A stretch of DNA of 64,000 nt, taken from assembly GCF_029201545.1 (NCBI RefSeq), contig NZ_CP104007.1, forward strand, positions 3,828,501 through 3,892,500, given 5' to 3'. Shown piece after piece: positions 17,801 to 25,410 of this stretch. The notes beneath the pieces are model-generated. The model saw only the letters and a list, made by a program, of their open reading frames with translations, did not search any database and was not told where the DNA came from. Position numbers and translations under genes: made by a program. The stretch is from Devosia sp. FJ2-5-3 (GTDB taxonomy: Bacteria; Pseudomonadota; Alphaproteobacteria; Rhizobiales; Devosiaceae). Position 1 is the stretch's first letter; the number at the start of each line of letters is the position of its first letter.

Positions 17801-18366
17801 ACGAAGGCCTGATAGGAGGTAGCGTCGGCAAAACCCTTGGTTTGCGCAGCTCGGAAAGTGGCAAAAGTGGCGAAGCCGCCTTCCTTGGCGTCGATGAAGT
17901 CAGCGCGGTTGGCGAAGCCCCCGGCCTCAGCCTCGTTCACTTCGTCCAGGCTGCGCCAACCTTCGGAGGCGCGCCACTCGAGGTCGTAAAGCTGATTTTC
18001 TTCAAAGTTGCCCGGCACGCGGAAAGCCGCCTGATATGCCGCAATCGCGGCGCGGGTCCCGGGACCGGTCGCGCCATCGACGGCCATGTTGTAGAAGCCG
18101 AGTGATTTCAATGCTGTCTGCGCGCGGGTATAGAATTCAATCTCATAGGCCCGCTGGGCTGCGCGTGCTGCCTGTTCGGCGGCCTGCTGCTGCTGGGCCT
18201 GCTGCGCCTGCTGCCGTTTCATCTGATCGTTCTGGACGCCCTGCCGGATCATCTCCCCAGCAATGCCGAAGAACAAGTCGACCTCGCGCTGCGCCTGAGC
18301 TGGCTGAAGAATAGAGATACACAACACAACGGCAACAGCCGCAGGCGTCAAAGCCTTCGGAATCAT
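14833..18366 (-). CDS. Large exported protein with peptidoglycan-binding domain and coiled coil
   Basis: 1177 residues from ATG 18366; a GTG at 18381 is also in frame. Residues 1-25 are a signal peptide (AAVAVVLCISIL core, AQA cleavage site). A Gln/Ala-rich coiled coil at about 45-75 (QQAQQAQQQQAAEQ) precedes a PG_binding_1 domain at about 80-125 (LKSLGFYNMAVDGATGPGTR). Next come four 14-15 residue repeats at about 148-205, each with GF or GV and a Phe or Tyr (AGGFANRADF, GGFATFATF, KGFADATSY, SGVADKATF). The remaining 950 residues are Ala-rich and mostly helical, with few cysteines. The location is periplasmic or cell-wall associated. It lies inside the island; function unknown. Confidence 0.85.
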   Translation of the reverse strand: MIPKALTPAAVAVVLCISILQPAQAQREVDLFFGIAGEMIRQGVQNDQMKRQQAQQAQQQQAAEQAARAAQRAYEIEFYTRAQTALKSLGFYNMAVDGATGPGTRAAIAAYQAAFRVPGNFEENQLYDLEWRASEGWRSLDEVNEAEAGGFANRADFIDAKEGGFATFATFRAAQTKGFADATSYQAFVSSGVADKATFDADMAQLAAAEAAVAQCLSTTQAKEWGNALASCYAAARAEPADAAAALALEAALAGAERGLAEGKAQLAEKQMQLAQLLHGTMGRPSTDASTIRAEVNDLADDMLFIELHLQAGRCGELVGAQKWDDAITACAANVKVDHLAGDKRQQADELLAQIGEYGDQADAGLMSAQAAIAAEASRLALVDAKATASGLLSDVEAYGAQGATFEKGLEVAREIVALRNAAEVEDVARIKQHASALQALLDADTAYVSARTAMADARQQAEQTAVLEARRQAEMLNDFVLAYVSRNVTSKYVPALLPLSETLTAALADGNAEHITAAQAEARVSLERMGLEAEVTSFAAAYKAQNVSAEQLDVADAQLANASLALDTAIADAERLVDSIDSFAAAGGKFADPIGVARGLTRLKASMGAPSLPDLQLLHDSLAALVEGDPAYASANAQRLQTNNTALANSVALAGEELTGINDFLLAHIAANVTADDILSAVDLQMVVETALVGPASAETVRTLKLAREQLVAMDLAQNQADFISQQTARTRVATADLSDNGLALTQANTALLEGDADDLLVLRNSAAPHLVYDLLGNLRIDGGVASLCWLHPAPENPVALLMARQQLVEAGIGQLDVTQCNAPLQTADLAVLRRGDFLALSPSVAHPLISAFEDGRFKSFVTVSGSDALREADRLTAEANSIAGRIDNRTLQGFGLLQLTRGQGGICPAVETLQPHADSLAKRADSIAFQFAEPRFGAPMSADQAFVAAQRGQCSGIYAKAEDLRSLLEALSKADVSFTVSPIWVEADEIEAEVLRIAQESALQAQQAEAAVALLAAKSADQRSELQQRQDQLRAEYEERAIGAQKDIADMVRAYLQTGKSETLATNFPQTQGHLRQLITNKWVFTGTEDVLADYGTAVWQGRDLEALLVRIVAQRENAILGLYDSDCIVLGYLVDREFRVSRDPIEAACADKAAVGAWATGRDMQSVWNLMENE

Positions 18367-18819
18367 ATGCAGAGCCCCCACGGCAATTTACGCGTATTAC
18401 GAACTACATGAGACAAATAAAGGCAATGGGTTGGATCTACAAAAACTTAAATTGGTCAACAGAGTGCATCTCGCTCGAAGGGTTATAGCTCGGGCTTGGT
18501 AATTGAGGGCGGTCATCCAGTTTCGCGGCGATCCTCCTGCCCTGAAGCCCGCACCAAGTACCGGAACTGATCGGGCTCCAAGTGGGGCCACTACCTTCAT
18601 CGTCAATTCTCTTTCTGAGCTTGCCGGCCTTCCGCAGGAAGGGAGCTGAAGCGGTGCCGCTTTGGCGAAAGGCGAAAAGCCCGATAATCCCGTCTGATAT
18701 CAAGCGCGAAAAACAATGCCCAAAATACGCCCATGCAAACCCGTAGACCGCGATCAATTGGTGGACATCTAGGAAGCCGCCTCGCGGGTGGGTGACTTGT
18801 TTCTCACTGAAAGCGCTAT
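18367..18819. other. Gene-free stretch upstream of the large exported protein
   Basis: About 450 bases containing the presumed promoter of the 18366 gene and decayed sequence running into the dnaE2 remnant. Minus-strand frames here continue the remnant without recognisable polymerase motifs. No RNA gene or repeat is seen. Confidence 0.5.
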
Positions 18820-19529
18820 TGAGGAACAGAAAGCTCTCGTGCGCGACGTGTAGGAGAAACCCCGCATTCGCGATGGCAACGTGTTCGCGAACGCAGGTGA
18901 GGACATCCTGGATCGGTTGCCGGCTGGGGACATGGTAGAGTGGATCCATGCTGGCCAGCATGGGCAGTATTCTCTACAAAACCCCGCTATGTGATTGAGC
19001 TGGCCAGTATCGTGGCCGTTGAAGAGATAGGTAGCGGCGACCCAAACTCGGCCAGGGGCTACCCGTGCCAGCCTATCCGCCACTGCGATGTCGTCCGGGA
19101 TTTTTCCAGCCTGGGGATGACAATCATCGCCAGACCCTCGGCGTGCTCGACGAGGTCCTGGAACTCAAGAAAGCATTCGCCCTTTGGGGCCCGCCGATTT
19201 CCTAGCGTCAAAAGGGCGCTCAGACGGCCGTAACCGGCTCGATCTATCGGGTAGACGGCCACATCGGATGTCTTGTCGGAAAAAACCAATCGCGTACCGA
19301 CAATGAGCCTAAAATCGGGATACTGTCCGGCAATATCCTTTGCCGCCGCAAACGCGCGCACCACCCTAGATAGACTGTTCCGGTCGCATATGCCGATCCC
19401 TGAAAGCCCCATCCCGGCAGCCTGCCCAACCATCTCAAACGGGTGAGATGCCCCGCGTAGAAAGCTGAAATTGGTGGCCGCAAGGAGCTCGGCATACGGC
19501 GTTGCCGCCTGCGGGCGCGGAACAAGCAT
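18820..19529 (-). pseudogene. dnaE2: Error-prone DNA polymerase DnaE2, truncated and frameshifted remnant
   Basis: The first piece (19529 to about 19080) is the DnaE2 N-terminus and PHP domain: YAELLAATNFSFLRGASHP, GICDRNSLSRVVRA, RLSALLTLGNRRAPKGEC. The homology continues in a second frame at about 19080-18990 (LARVAPGRVWVAATYLFNG). It then continues in a third frame at about 18935-18820 (QPIQDVLTCVRE, AGFLLHVAHE). All three frames differ, so at least two frameshifts separate them, and nothing of the remaining roughly 800 residues of a usual DnaE2 is present. Intact DnaE2 acts with ImuA and ImuB in SOS mutagenesis; neither is nearby. It marks decayed DNA in the right part of the island. Confidence 0.8.
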
Positions 19530-19559
19530 GGCTGACTCTTGGTGAATGACGTTCCGCTT

Positions 19560-19903
19560 ATGTTCTCATTCCGAAAGGGAATGAGAGTCAAAATCGCCGA
19601 TTTTCGGTCGGGCATTCTTGACCGCGACCGGGTCGAGGCCATGCTCAGGACACTGCTGGCAGGCCGGGCGGCTGATCTTGAAATCCTCGGCTTCACGGAT
19701 GCAGGGGCCGCCGACGACCTCGCTACGGCCACCAGCATGCTGTCGGATGCAGTGGTGAAGTACGGCTCTATGACCAATTGGCTGTGTTCAGCACCGGGAC
19801 GCTCGGGCTGGATGCAGCAACCCGGCGGATGGTGGAGGTCACGCTGCAGGCGCTGTTCGTTGATACGCAGGCACTAATAGCGGAACATCGTCCGGAGATT
19901 TAA
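19560..19903 (+). pseudogene. Broken unknown ORF
   Basis: Frame 0 from ATG 19560 or 19581 reads MRVKIADFRSGILDRDRVEA and AADLEILGFTDAGAADDL. At about 19765 the coding look moves to frame 2 (LYDQLAVFSTGTLGLDAAT, then RRMVEVTLQALFVDTQ), ending at TAA 19903. A single-base indel would join about 110 residues. The two ATGs flank an inverted repeat TCTCATTCC/GGAATGAGA. No family recognised, and the coding status is itself uncertain. It diverges from the dnaE2 remnant. Confidence 0.35.
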
Positions 19904-19986
19904 GCCTTGGCCAGCAGGCTGGTGGAGAACAAAGTGCTCTCAAGCGTTGCGCAAGCCGATAGTGTTTGCGAATCCGCAGAGATAAC

Positions 19987-20000
19987 GGGAAGCGCTTCCC
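19987..20000. promoter_or_regulatory. LacI/GalR-type palindrome
   Basis: GGGAAGCGCTTCCC is a perfect 14-bp palindrome with the central GCGC typical of LacI/GalR operators. It lies about 100 bases before modA and just right of the island remnants. No LacI-type gene is in the window, so the regulator and target are unknown. Confidence 0.4.
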
Positions 20001-20034
20001 CCGGGCAGCTCTGCTATCGGGCTTCCGGGCCCAA

Positions 20035-20046
20035 GCGTTATAACGC
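20035..20046. promoter_or_regulatory. Palindrome GCGTTATAACGC upstream of modA
   Basis: A perfect 12-bp palindrome 53 bases before the modA start. Its CGTTAT half resembles half-sites of molybdate-responsive ModE boxes, but the usual spacer between halves is missing, so assignment is weak. Confidence 0.35.
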
Positions 20047-20098
20047 CAAGGTAAGATTTCGCCCATCGTTCGCTTCCATCCACGTTGTAGGCCGCGCC

Positions 20099-20827
20099 AT
20101 GCTTCGCTTTGTCTCCTGCCTTGCCGCACTCCTTCTCATTGTCGCCCCGGCCCGGGCGGAGACGGCCATTGTCGCCGTCGCCGCCAATTTCACTGCCGTG
20201 GCCGAAGAACTGGCGGGCCTGTTCGCGGACGAGACCGGGCATGAGATTGTCTTGAGCTTTGGGGCGACCGGGGCGCTTTATGCCCAGATCAGCCAGGCTG
20301 CGCCTTTCGACGTTTTACTCGCCGCCGACACCACGCGACCGCAACTGGCGATCGATGAGGGGCATGGGGTTGCGGGCAGTTTCTTCGTTTATGCCCAAGG
20401 CCGGCTGGCGCTTTATGGGCCGGGCCGGGACATGAGCCCTGGCGCGGGGGCTCTCGAGGCCAGGTTCGAACGCGTCGCCATTGCCGACCCGCACGCGGCC
20501 CCTTATGGCAAAGCGGGTGTCGAAACGCTCACCGCGCTTGGCCTTTATGACGCCATAGAACCCAAAATCGTGTGGGGCGAGAATATTTCCCAGACCCTGC
20601 AATTTGTCGAAAGCGGCAATGCCGAGCTCGGCTTTGTGGCGGCGAGCCAGGTGCTCGGCAAGACCGATATCTGGCTGGTGCCGGAGGAATTTCACGCGCC
20701 GATTGCCCAAGGGGCGGTGCTGTTGAGGCACGGTGAGAGTAATCCGGCCGCCGTGGCGTTTCTGGAATTTTTGCGGAGTGAGGCGGCTGTGGGGGTGATC
20801 GAGGATGCGGGGTATTCGGTGCCTTAA
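20099..20827 (+). CDS. modA: Molybdate ABC transporter substrate-binding protein
   Basis: 242 residues from ATG 20099; a longer frame exists but this start gives a clean signal peptide (LAALLLIVAPARA, cleaved about residue 20). The mature protein shows ModA features: VAVAANFTAVAEELAG at the N-terminus, SFGATGALYAQI, PFDVLLAAD, and a C-terminal part with NPAAVAFLEFLRS. ModA delivers molybdate or tungstate to ModB in the membrane. modB follows after 145 bases containing a family B repeat. This is the first intact core gene right of the island. Confidence 0.93.
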   Translation: MLRFVSCLAALLLIVAPARAETAIVAVAANFTAVAEELAGLFADETGHEIVLSFGATGALYAQISQAAPFDVLLAADTTRPQLAIDEGHGVAGSFFVYAQGRLALYGPGRDMSPGAGALEARFERVAIADPHAAPYGKAGVETLTALGLYDAIEPKIVWGENISQTLQFVESGNAELGFVAASQVLGKTDIWLVPEEFHAPIAQGAVLLRHGESNPAAVAFLEFLRSEAAVGVIEDAGYSVP

Positions 20828-20837
20828 TTTTTCCCGA

Positions 20838-20900
20838 GGTCATTCCCGCGGAAGCGGGAACCAATGTTGAACGGGGGTCCCGCTTTCGCGGGGATGACAC
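20838..20900. repeat. Dispersed palindromic repeat, family B, copy 1
   Basis: GTCATTCCCGCGGAAGCGGG at the left and CCCGCTTTCGCGGGGATGAC at the right form imperfect inverted ends around a 15-20 base centre. It sits between modA and modB, where the transcript could fold it. Confidence 0.75.
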
Positions 20901-20972
20901 GGTGAATTGTTACTTCATCGCGTTCAAAAAGCGCCCCTTGCAGGAAGTCCCGGCGCAGGTGATGGCTAGGCG

Positions 20973-21653
20973 ATGAGTTTTGAAACCCTGCTTGCCCCGA
21001 TTACGCTGACCATCGCACTGGCCGCGACGGTGACGGCAATTCTGCTGATCGTCGGGACGCCGATCGCCCTGTGGCTGGCGCGGAGCAAAAGCGCGGGCAC
21101 CACCATCATCGGCGCGCTGGTCACCTTGCCATTGGTGCTGCCGCCGACAGTGCTCGGCTTTTATCTGCTGCTGGCGCTCGGCCCTTTCGGTCCGGGGGGC
21201 GCACTGGCCGGGCTCTGGGGCGCGCGGACCCTCGCTTTTTCATTCCCCGGCCTCGTCATCGGCTCGGTGATTGCCTCTCTTCCCTTCATGGTGCAGCCGC
21301 TGCGAAACGCCTTTGCGGCAATCGAAACCGAAGTCATCGAGGCGGCGGAAACGCTGGGGGCGCGGCGGTGGGCGCTGTTTTTCCGCGTGTTGCTGCCGCT
21401 GGCGCGGCCCGGCTATCTCGTCGGCGGGATCATGGCCTTTGCCCATACGATCGGCGAATTTGGCGTGGTACTCATGATCGGCGGCAATATTCCGGGGCAG
21501 ACCAAAGTGCTCTCCATCGCCATCTATGATTTCGTCGAGCGGCTCGAATGGGACAAGGCCCATGTGCTGGCCGGCGGCATGGTGATCTTCGCCTTTTTCG
21601 TCGTCTTTTCGACGCTCATGGTCAATCGCAAGTCCATGGGCCCACTGGGCTAG
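20973..21653 (+). CDS. modB: Molybdate ABC transporter permease
   Basis: 226 residues, the normal ModB length, with five or more hydrophobic segments. The EAA loop that contacts the ATPase is clear (EAAETLGARRWALFF, then LPLARPGYLVGG). TLPLVLPPTVLGFYLL is a characteristic ModB stretch. ATG 20973 follows AGGCG closely. ModB forms the membrane channel for molybdate uptake. The gene for the ATPase, ModC, is not downstream: the next gene is a lactate dehydrogenase. The transporter must borrow an ATPase encoded elsewhere, or the operon has lost it. Confidence 0.94.
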   Translation: MSFETLLAPITLTIALAATVTAILLIVGTPIALWLARSKSAGTTIIGALVTLPLVLPPTVLGFYLLLALGPFGPGGALAGLWGARTLAFSFPGLVIGSVIASLPFMVQPLRNAFAAIETEVIEAAETLGARRWALFFRVLLPLARPGYLVGGIMAFAHTIGEFGVVLMIGGNIPGQTKVLSIAIYDFVERLEWDKAHVLAGGMVIFAFFVVFSTLMVNRKSMGPLG

Positions 21654-21768
21654 AGCAAACAAAGCATTTTGCGTGGGAACGGCCATTCGAGCGTAGCTCT
21701 CAAGGCCTTCGCACCTCAAATCGCTCCACCGGAGCGCTTTGCCCGTTCCGGTCGGCGCGAAGTTGACT

Positions 21769-21782
21769 ACTAACATGTTAGT
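21769..21782. promoter_or_regulatory. Palindrome upstream of the lactate dehydrogenase
   Basis: ACTAACATGTTAGT is a perfect 14-bp palindrome 37 bases before the start at 21819, next to a TTGACT that could be a -35 box (21763-21768). The position suits repression. The regulator is not identified; no regulatory gene is adjacent. Confidence 0.45.
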
Positions 21783-21818
21783 TGTTAGGCAGGCTCAAAC
21801 GCCCTTCTGGAGCACTCC

Positions 21819-23003
21819 ATGCCCGCCATCGACAAGATCCTGACCATCGAGGAAATGATGAGGGTGGCGCGTCGGCGCGTGCCAAAAATGTTCTTCGAAT
21901 ATGCCGATAGCGGCTCTTATACGGAGAGCACCTACCACGACAATGAGAGCGATTTCGCCAAGATCAAGCTCAACCAGAAGGTGGCGGTGAACCTTGAGGG
22001 GCGCAACCTCAAGACCACAATGCTGGGCAAGGAAATCACCATGCCCGTCGCCATCGCCCCGGCGGCGACCGGCGGCATGCAGACCGCCGATGGCGAGATC
22101 AAGGCGGCAAAGGCGGCCGAAAAATTCGGCATCCCCTTTTCGCTCTCGACCATGAGTGTCTGCTCGATCGAGGACATCGCCGAGAACACGACCGCGCCCT
22201 TCTGGTTCCAACTCTATGTCATGCGCGACCGCGAATTCATCTATCGGCTGATCGACCGCGCCAAGGCGGCGAATTGTTCAGCGCTGATTTTGACGATGGA
22301 TCTGCAGATCCTCGGCCAGCGCCACAAGGACATCAAGAACGGGCTTTCCACCCCGCCAAAGTTTACCCCCTATTCGATCTGGCAGATGATGCAGCACCCG
22401 CTCTGGTGCGCGCGCATGCTGGGCACCAAGCGGCACACTTTCCGCAATATTGTTGGCCATGTAAGCGGTGATCACGACCTCGCTTCGCTCTCGGCCTGGA
22501 CGGCCAGCCAGTTCGACCCGACGCTGAACTGGGGCGATGTGCGCTGGATCAAGGAGCGTTTCGGCGGCCCGGTGATCGTCAAGGGCGTGCTCGACGCCGA
22601 TGACGCGCAGGCGGCGATCGACAATGGTGCCGATGCTGTCATCGTCTCCAACCATGGCGGCCGCCAGCTCGATGGCGCGCCCTCCACCATTCGCGTGCTG
22701 CCCGAGATCGTCGATCGCGTCGGCCACAAGACCGAGGTCTATATCGACAGCGGCGTGCGCTCCGGCCAGGACGTGGTGCGGGCGCTTGCCTATGGCGCCA
22801 AGGCCGCCTTTATCGGCCGCGCCATGCTCTACGGCCTCGGCGCCGGCGGCGAAGCGGGCGTCACCCGCGTGCTCGAGATCATCCGCAAGGAACTCGACAC
22901 GACGATGGCGCTCTGCGGCGAGCGCGACGTGCACAATATCGGCCTGCACAATATCTATTCGAACGACATCCCGCCGAGGAATGCGCCGAAGCCGCGGGCT
23001 TAG
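21819..23003 (+). CDS. lldD: FMN-dependent L-lactate dehydrogenase / alpha-hydroxy acid oxidase
   Basis: 394 residues, full family length. The enzyme oxidises L-lactate (or a related 2-hydroxy acid) to the keto acid and passes electrons to the respiratory chain or oxygen. FMN and substrate residues are visible: YADSGSYTEST, APAATGGMQ, the VIVKGVL lysine, and the catalytic histidine in SNHGGRQLD. Late FMN-phosphate motifs are YIDSGVRSG and FIGRAMLYGLG. ATG 21819 has GGAG eight bases upstream. Lactate is the commonest substrate of this subgroup, but glycolate or mandelate relatives cannot be excluded. Confidence 0.88.
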   Translation: MPAIDKILTIEEMMRVARRRVPKMFFEYADSGSYTESTYHDNESDFAKIKLNQKVAVNLEGRNLKTTMLGKEITMPVAIAPAATGGMQTADGEIKAAKAAEKFGIPFSLSTMSVCSIEDIAENTTAPFWFQLYVMRDREFIYRLIDRAKAANCSALILTMDLQILGQRHKDIKNGLSTPPKFTPYSIWQMMQHPLWCARMLGTKRHTFRNIVGHVSGDHDLASLSAWTASQFDPTLNWGDVRWIKERFGGPVIVKGVLDADDAQAAIDNGADAVIVSNHGGRQLDGAPSTIRVLPEIVDRVGHKTEVYIDSGVRSGQDVVRALAYGAKAAFIGRAMLYGLGAGGEAGVTRVLEIIRKELDTTMALCGERDVHNIGLHNIYSNDIPPRNAPKPRA

Positions 23004-23025
23004 CGGGCAATTCCTTCCCCTCCCC

Positions 23026-23172
23026 ACGGAGGTTCGGCTCTTTGGCTCCCTCCCCCTTATGGGGAGGGTAGCAGAGCTTGGGCCATCAGGCCCTAGCGGC
23101 GCTGGGGTGGGGGATCTGCCTGCTGCGCCAGAATTACACCCCCACCCTCGGTCCCTCCCCACAAGGAGGAGG
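23026..23172. repeat. Dispersed intergenic repeat, family A-like, copy 4 (diverged)
   Basis: GC-rich element with CCCTCCCCC/GGGGAGGG-type hairpin arms near 23051 and 23155 and a GGGTGGGGG/CCCCCACCC pair inside. It lies in the 404-base gap after lldD, which otherwise holds only the family C repeats and the opp terminator. Confidence 0.6.
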
Positions 23173-23227
23173 GAGGCGATGGAGCAGATAAGTCTATTCA
23201 TTGCATGGCCCCCCAACCACCGGGCTG

Positions 23228-23312
23228 CCCTCGGGCTTGACCCGAGGGTCTCTATCCGCGCGCACCGACGCAATGGCGGCTCTCTAAGTGGCCCTCGGGT
23301 CGAGCCCGAGGG
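23228..23312. repeat. Family C hairpin pair (CCCTCGGG...CCCGAGGG)
   Basis: Two hairpins at 23228-23248 and 23292-23312, each with CCCTCGGG and CCCGAGGG arms around five bases (CTTGA and TCGAG). The spacing between their starts is 64 bases. Only this pair was noticed in the window. Confidence 0.7.
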
Positions 23313-23357
23313 AAGCCGGAGCTGGTGGAAGATCCAGGCAAGTGCCATCGAACATAC

Positions 23358-23387
23358 AAAAAAAGGCCCCCGCATTGCTGCGGGGGC
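23358..23387 (-). terminator. Intrinsic terminator of the opp operon
   Basis: Nine-bp perfect stem GCCCCCGCA/TGCGGGGGC with a four-base loop (23366-23387). On the minus strand a run of seven T follows (23364-23358). It lies 21 bases past the oppF stop. Confidence 0.9.
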
Positions 23388-23407
23388 ATTTCGCATTCAT
23401 TCAATCC

Positions 23408-24427
23408 TCAGGCGCCGAGGACGGCTTCCTTGGGCACTTCGAGTTCGCGCCAGCGGATGCAGGCGACGAGGCGCCCGCCTTCCAGCGTTTCGAGCGGGGG
23501 GCGGATCTCGGCGCAGCGCGGCTGGGCGAAGCGGCAACGCGTGCGGAAAGTGCAGCCCGAGGGCGGATTGATGGGCGAGGGAATTTCGCCCTTCAAGGCA
23601 TCGATATTGCGCAGCCTTGCCAGTTTCGGATCGGGGATCGGCACGGCAGTGAGAAGCGCCCGCGTATAGGGATGCTTTGGGTCCTCATAGATCTCGTCGC
23701 CGGTCGCGAGTTCGACGATGCGCCCCAGATAGAGCACGAGAATGCGGTCCGAGACGTGCCGCACCACCGAGAGATTGTGCGAGATGAAGATCAGCGTCAG
23801 CCCGAACTCGTCCTTGAGCTCGGACAAGAGATTGAGGATCTGCGCCTGGATCGACACGTCGAGGGCCGAAACCGGCTCGTCGCAGACGATGAGTTTTGGC
23901 TCGGTGATCAGCGCGCGGGCAATGCCGATACGCTGCGCCTGACCGCCCGAGAACTCGTGCGGATAGCGGTTGATCATCTCGGGCAGGAGGCCGACGGCCG
24001 CCATGATCTTGAAGACGCGGGCGCGCCGCTCTTCCTTGTTGAGCTCGGGCTTGAGCGTGCGCAGGGGATCTTCGATGATCTCGCCCACGGTCATGCGCGG
24101 ATTGAGCGAGGCCAGTGGATCCTGGAAGATGATCTGGAGGTCGGCGCGACGCTTGCGCATGTCCTCCGCCGGGATTTTGGTCAGGTCCTGGCCCAGCCAG
24201 AGGACCTGCCCCTCGTCCGGCGCGATCAGCTGCAGGATGCAGCGGCCGAGGGTGGACTTGCCACAGCCGCTTTCGCCCACAATGCCCAGCGTCTCGCCCT
24301 TCTTGACGGAGAAGTTGATATCTTCCAGCGCGGTCAGCTTTAGCTTTTTGGAAAAGAGGCCGGTGGCGATGGAAAAGGTTTTCTTGAGATCCTTGATCTC
24401 GATGAGATTGGCGGGTGCCGGGGTCAT
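23408..24427 (-). CDS. oppF: Peptide ABC transporter ATP-binding protein (OppF/DppF type)
   Basis: 339 residues from ATG 24427, which overlaps the stop of the preceding gene (ATGA) and has GGTGG upstream. Walker A is GESGCGKST near residue 53, the signature is FSGGQAQR, and Walker B is LIVCDEP. The C-terminal oligopeptide-transporter extension with CTFRTRCRFAQPRC carries the cysteine cluster usual for OppD/OppF. It is the second ATPase of the importer and ends the operon. Family members power uptake of oligo- or dipeptides. Confidence 0.93.
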   Translation of the reverse strand: MTPAPANLIEIKDLKKTFSIATGLFSKKLKLTALEDINFSVKKGETLGIVGESGCGKSTLGRCILQLIAPDEGQVLWLGQDLTKIPAEDMRKRRADLQIIFQDPLASLNPRMTVGEIIEDPLRTLKPELNKEERRARVFKIMAAVGLLPEMINRYPHEFSGGQAQRIGIARALITEPKLIVCDEPVSALDVSIQAQILNLLSELKDEFGLTLIFISHNLSVVRHVSDRILVLYLGRIVELATGDEIYEDPKHPYTRALLTAVPIPDPKLARLRNIDALKGEIPSPINPPSGCTFRTRCRFAQPRCAEIRPPLETLEGGRLVACIRWRELEVPKEAVLGA

Positions 24428-25410
24428 CACGCCACCTTTCCGTATTTCAGCGGGCCTTCGTAGAAGCACGCCTTTTCGCGGCCGTCGGCGGTCGGCGCCA
24501 GTGGCGGGCGCTCTTCGAGGCAGCGGTCAAAGCAGAAGGCGCAGCGCGGATTGAACGAACAGCCCTTGGGCAGGTTTTCAAGGCTCGGCGGCAGACCCTG
24601 AATCGGGTCGAGCCGCTCGGCGCGCTTGGCGATATGCGGGGTCGAGTGCAAGAGGCCCAGCGTATAGGGGTGGCGCGGATCGTAAAAGAGTTCGTCGACC
24701 GTCCCCTTCTCCACCGCGCGGCCGCCATACATCACCATCATGCGGTCAGCCACGCCCGCCACCACACCCAGATCATGGGTGATGATCACGAGCGAAGTAC
24801 CAAAGTCGTCGGTGAGGGTCTTGAAGAGGTCGAGCATCTGCGCCTGCACCGTCACGTCGAGCGCCGTGGTCGGCTCGTCGGCGATGAGGATCTTCGGCTG
24901 GCAGAGGAGCGCCATGGCGATCATGACGCGCTGGCGCATGCCGCCCGACATTTCGTGCGGATAGGCATTGGCGCGCTTGGCCGGTTCGGGGATGCCGACG
25001 CGCTCGAGCATTTCGACAGCCGTGCGGACCGCCTTGGCATTGTCGAAGCCGCGGTGCTTGACCAGAACCTCGGCCAGCTGGGTTTTCACCTTGAGGCTGG
25101 GGTTGAGAGAGGTCATCGGGTCCTGGAAGATCATGGCAATGTCCTTGCCACGAATCTTGTCGAGCTTGGACTTTTCCATGCCGACCAGATTGACGTCGCC
25201 GAGCATGGCCTTGCCGCTGGTGCGGCCATTCTTGGCCAGAAGGCCCATGATGGACAAAAAGGCCTGGCTCTTGCCGGAGCCGGATTCCCCCACGACGGCG
25301 AGGGTTTCTCCGGCTTCGAGGGCGAAGTTGAGATTGTTGACCGCGTGCACCTCGCTCTCGTGGAGGGCGAAGGTGACGCCGAGGTCCTGGACATCAAGAA
25401 CTTTGGTCAT
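24427..25410 (-). CDS. oppD: Peptide ABC transporter ATP-binding protein (OppD/DppD type)
   Basis: 327 residues, start and stop both in four-base overlaps with neighbours. Walker A is GESGSGKSQ near residue 41, the signature is MSGGMRQR, and Walker B is [12 protein letters not shown]. The C-terminal OppC-like cysteine motif [14 protein letters not shown] follows. It pairs with the product of the next gene to form the ATPase heterodimer. Confidence 0.94.
   Translation of the reverse strand: MTKVLDVQDLGVTFALHESEVHAVNNLNFALEAGETLAVVGESGSGKSQAFLSIMGLLAKNGRTSGKAMLGDVNLVGMEKSKLDKIRGKDIAMIFQDPMTSLNPSLKVKTQLAEVLVKHRGFDNAKAVRTAVEMLERVGIPEPAKRANAYPHEMSGGMRQRVMIAMALLCQPKILIADEPTTALDVTVQAQMLDLFKTLTDDFGTSLVIITHDLGVVAGVADRMMVMYGGRAVEKGTVDELFYDPRHPYTLGLLHSTPHIAKRAERLDPIQGLPPSLENLPKGCSFNPRCAFCFDRCLEERPPLAPTADGREKACFYEGPLKYGKVA

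Noticed and set aside
19530..19580. A LexA box (GTTC-N7-GTTC) upstream of the dnaE2 remnant
   Set aside because: GTTC occurs but not with the required second half at the right spacing.
8415..20046. A tRNA-flanked integration site for the island
   Set aside because: No tRNA gene was found at either end, and no long direct repeat pairing the ends was seen by eye.
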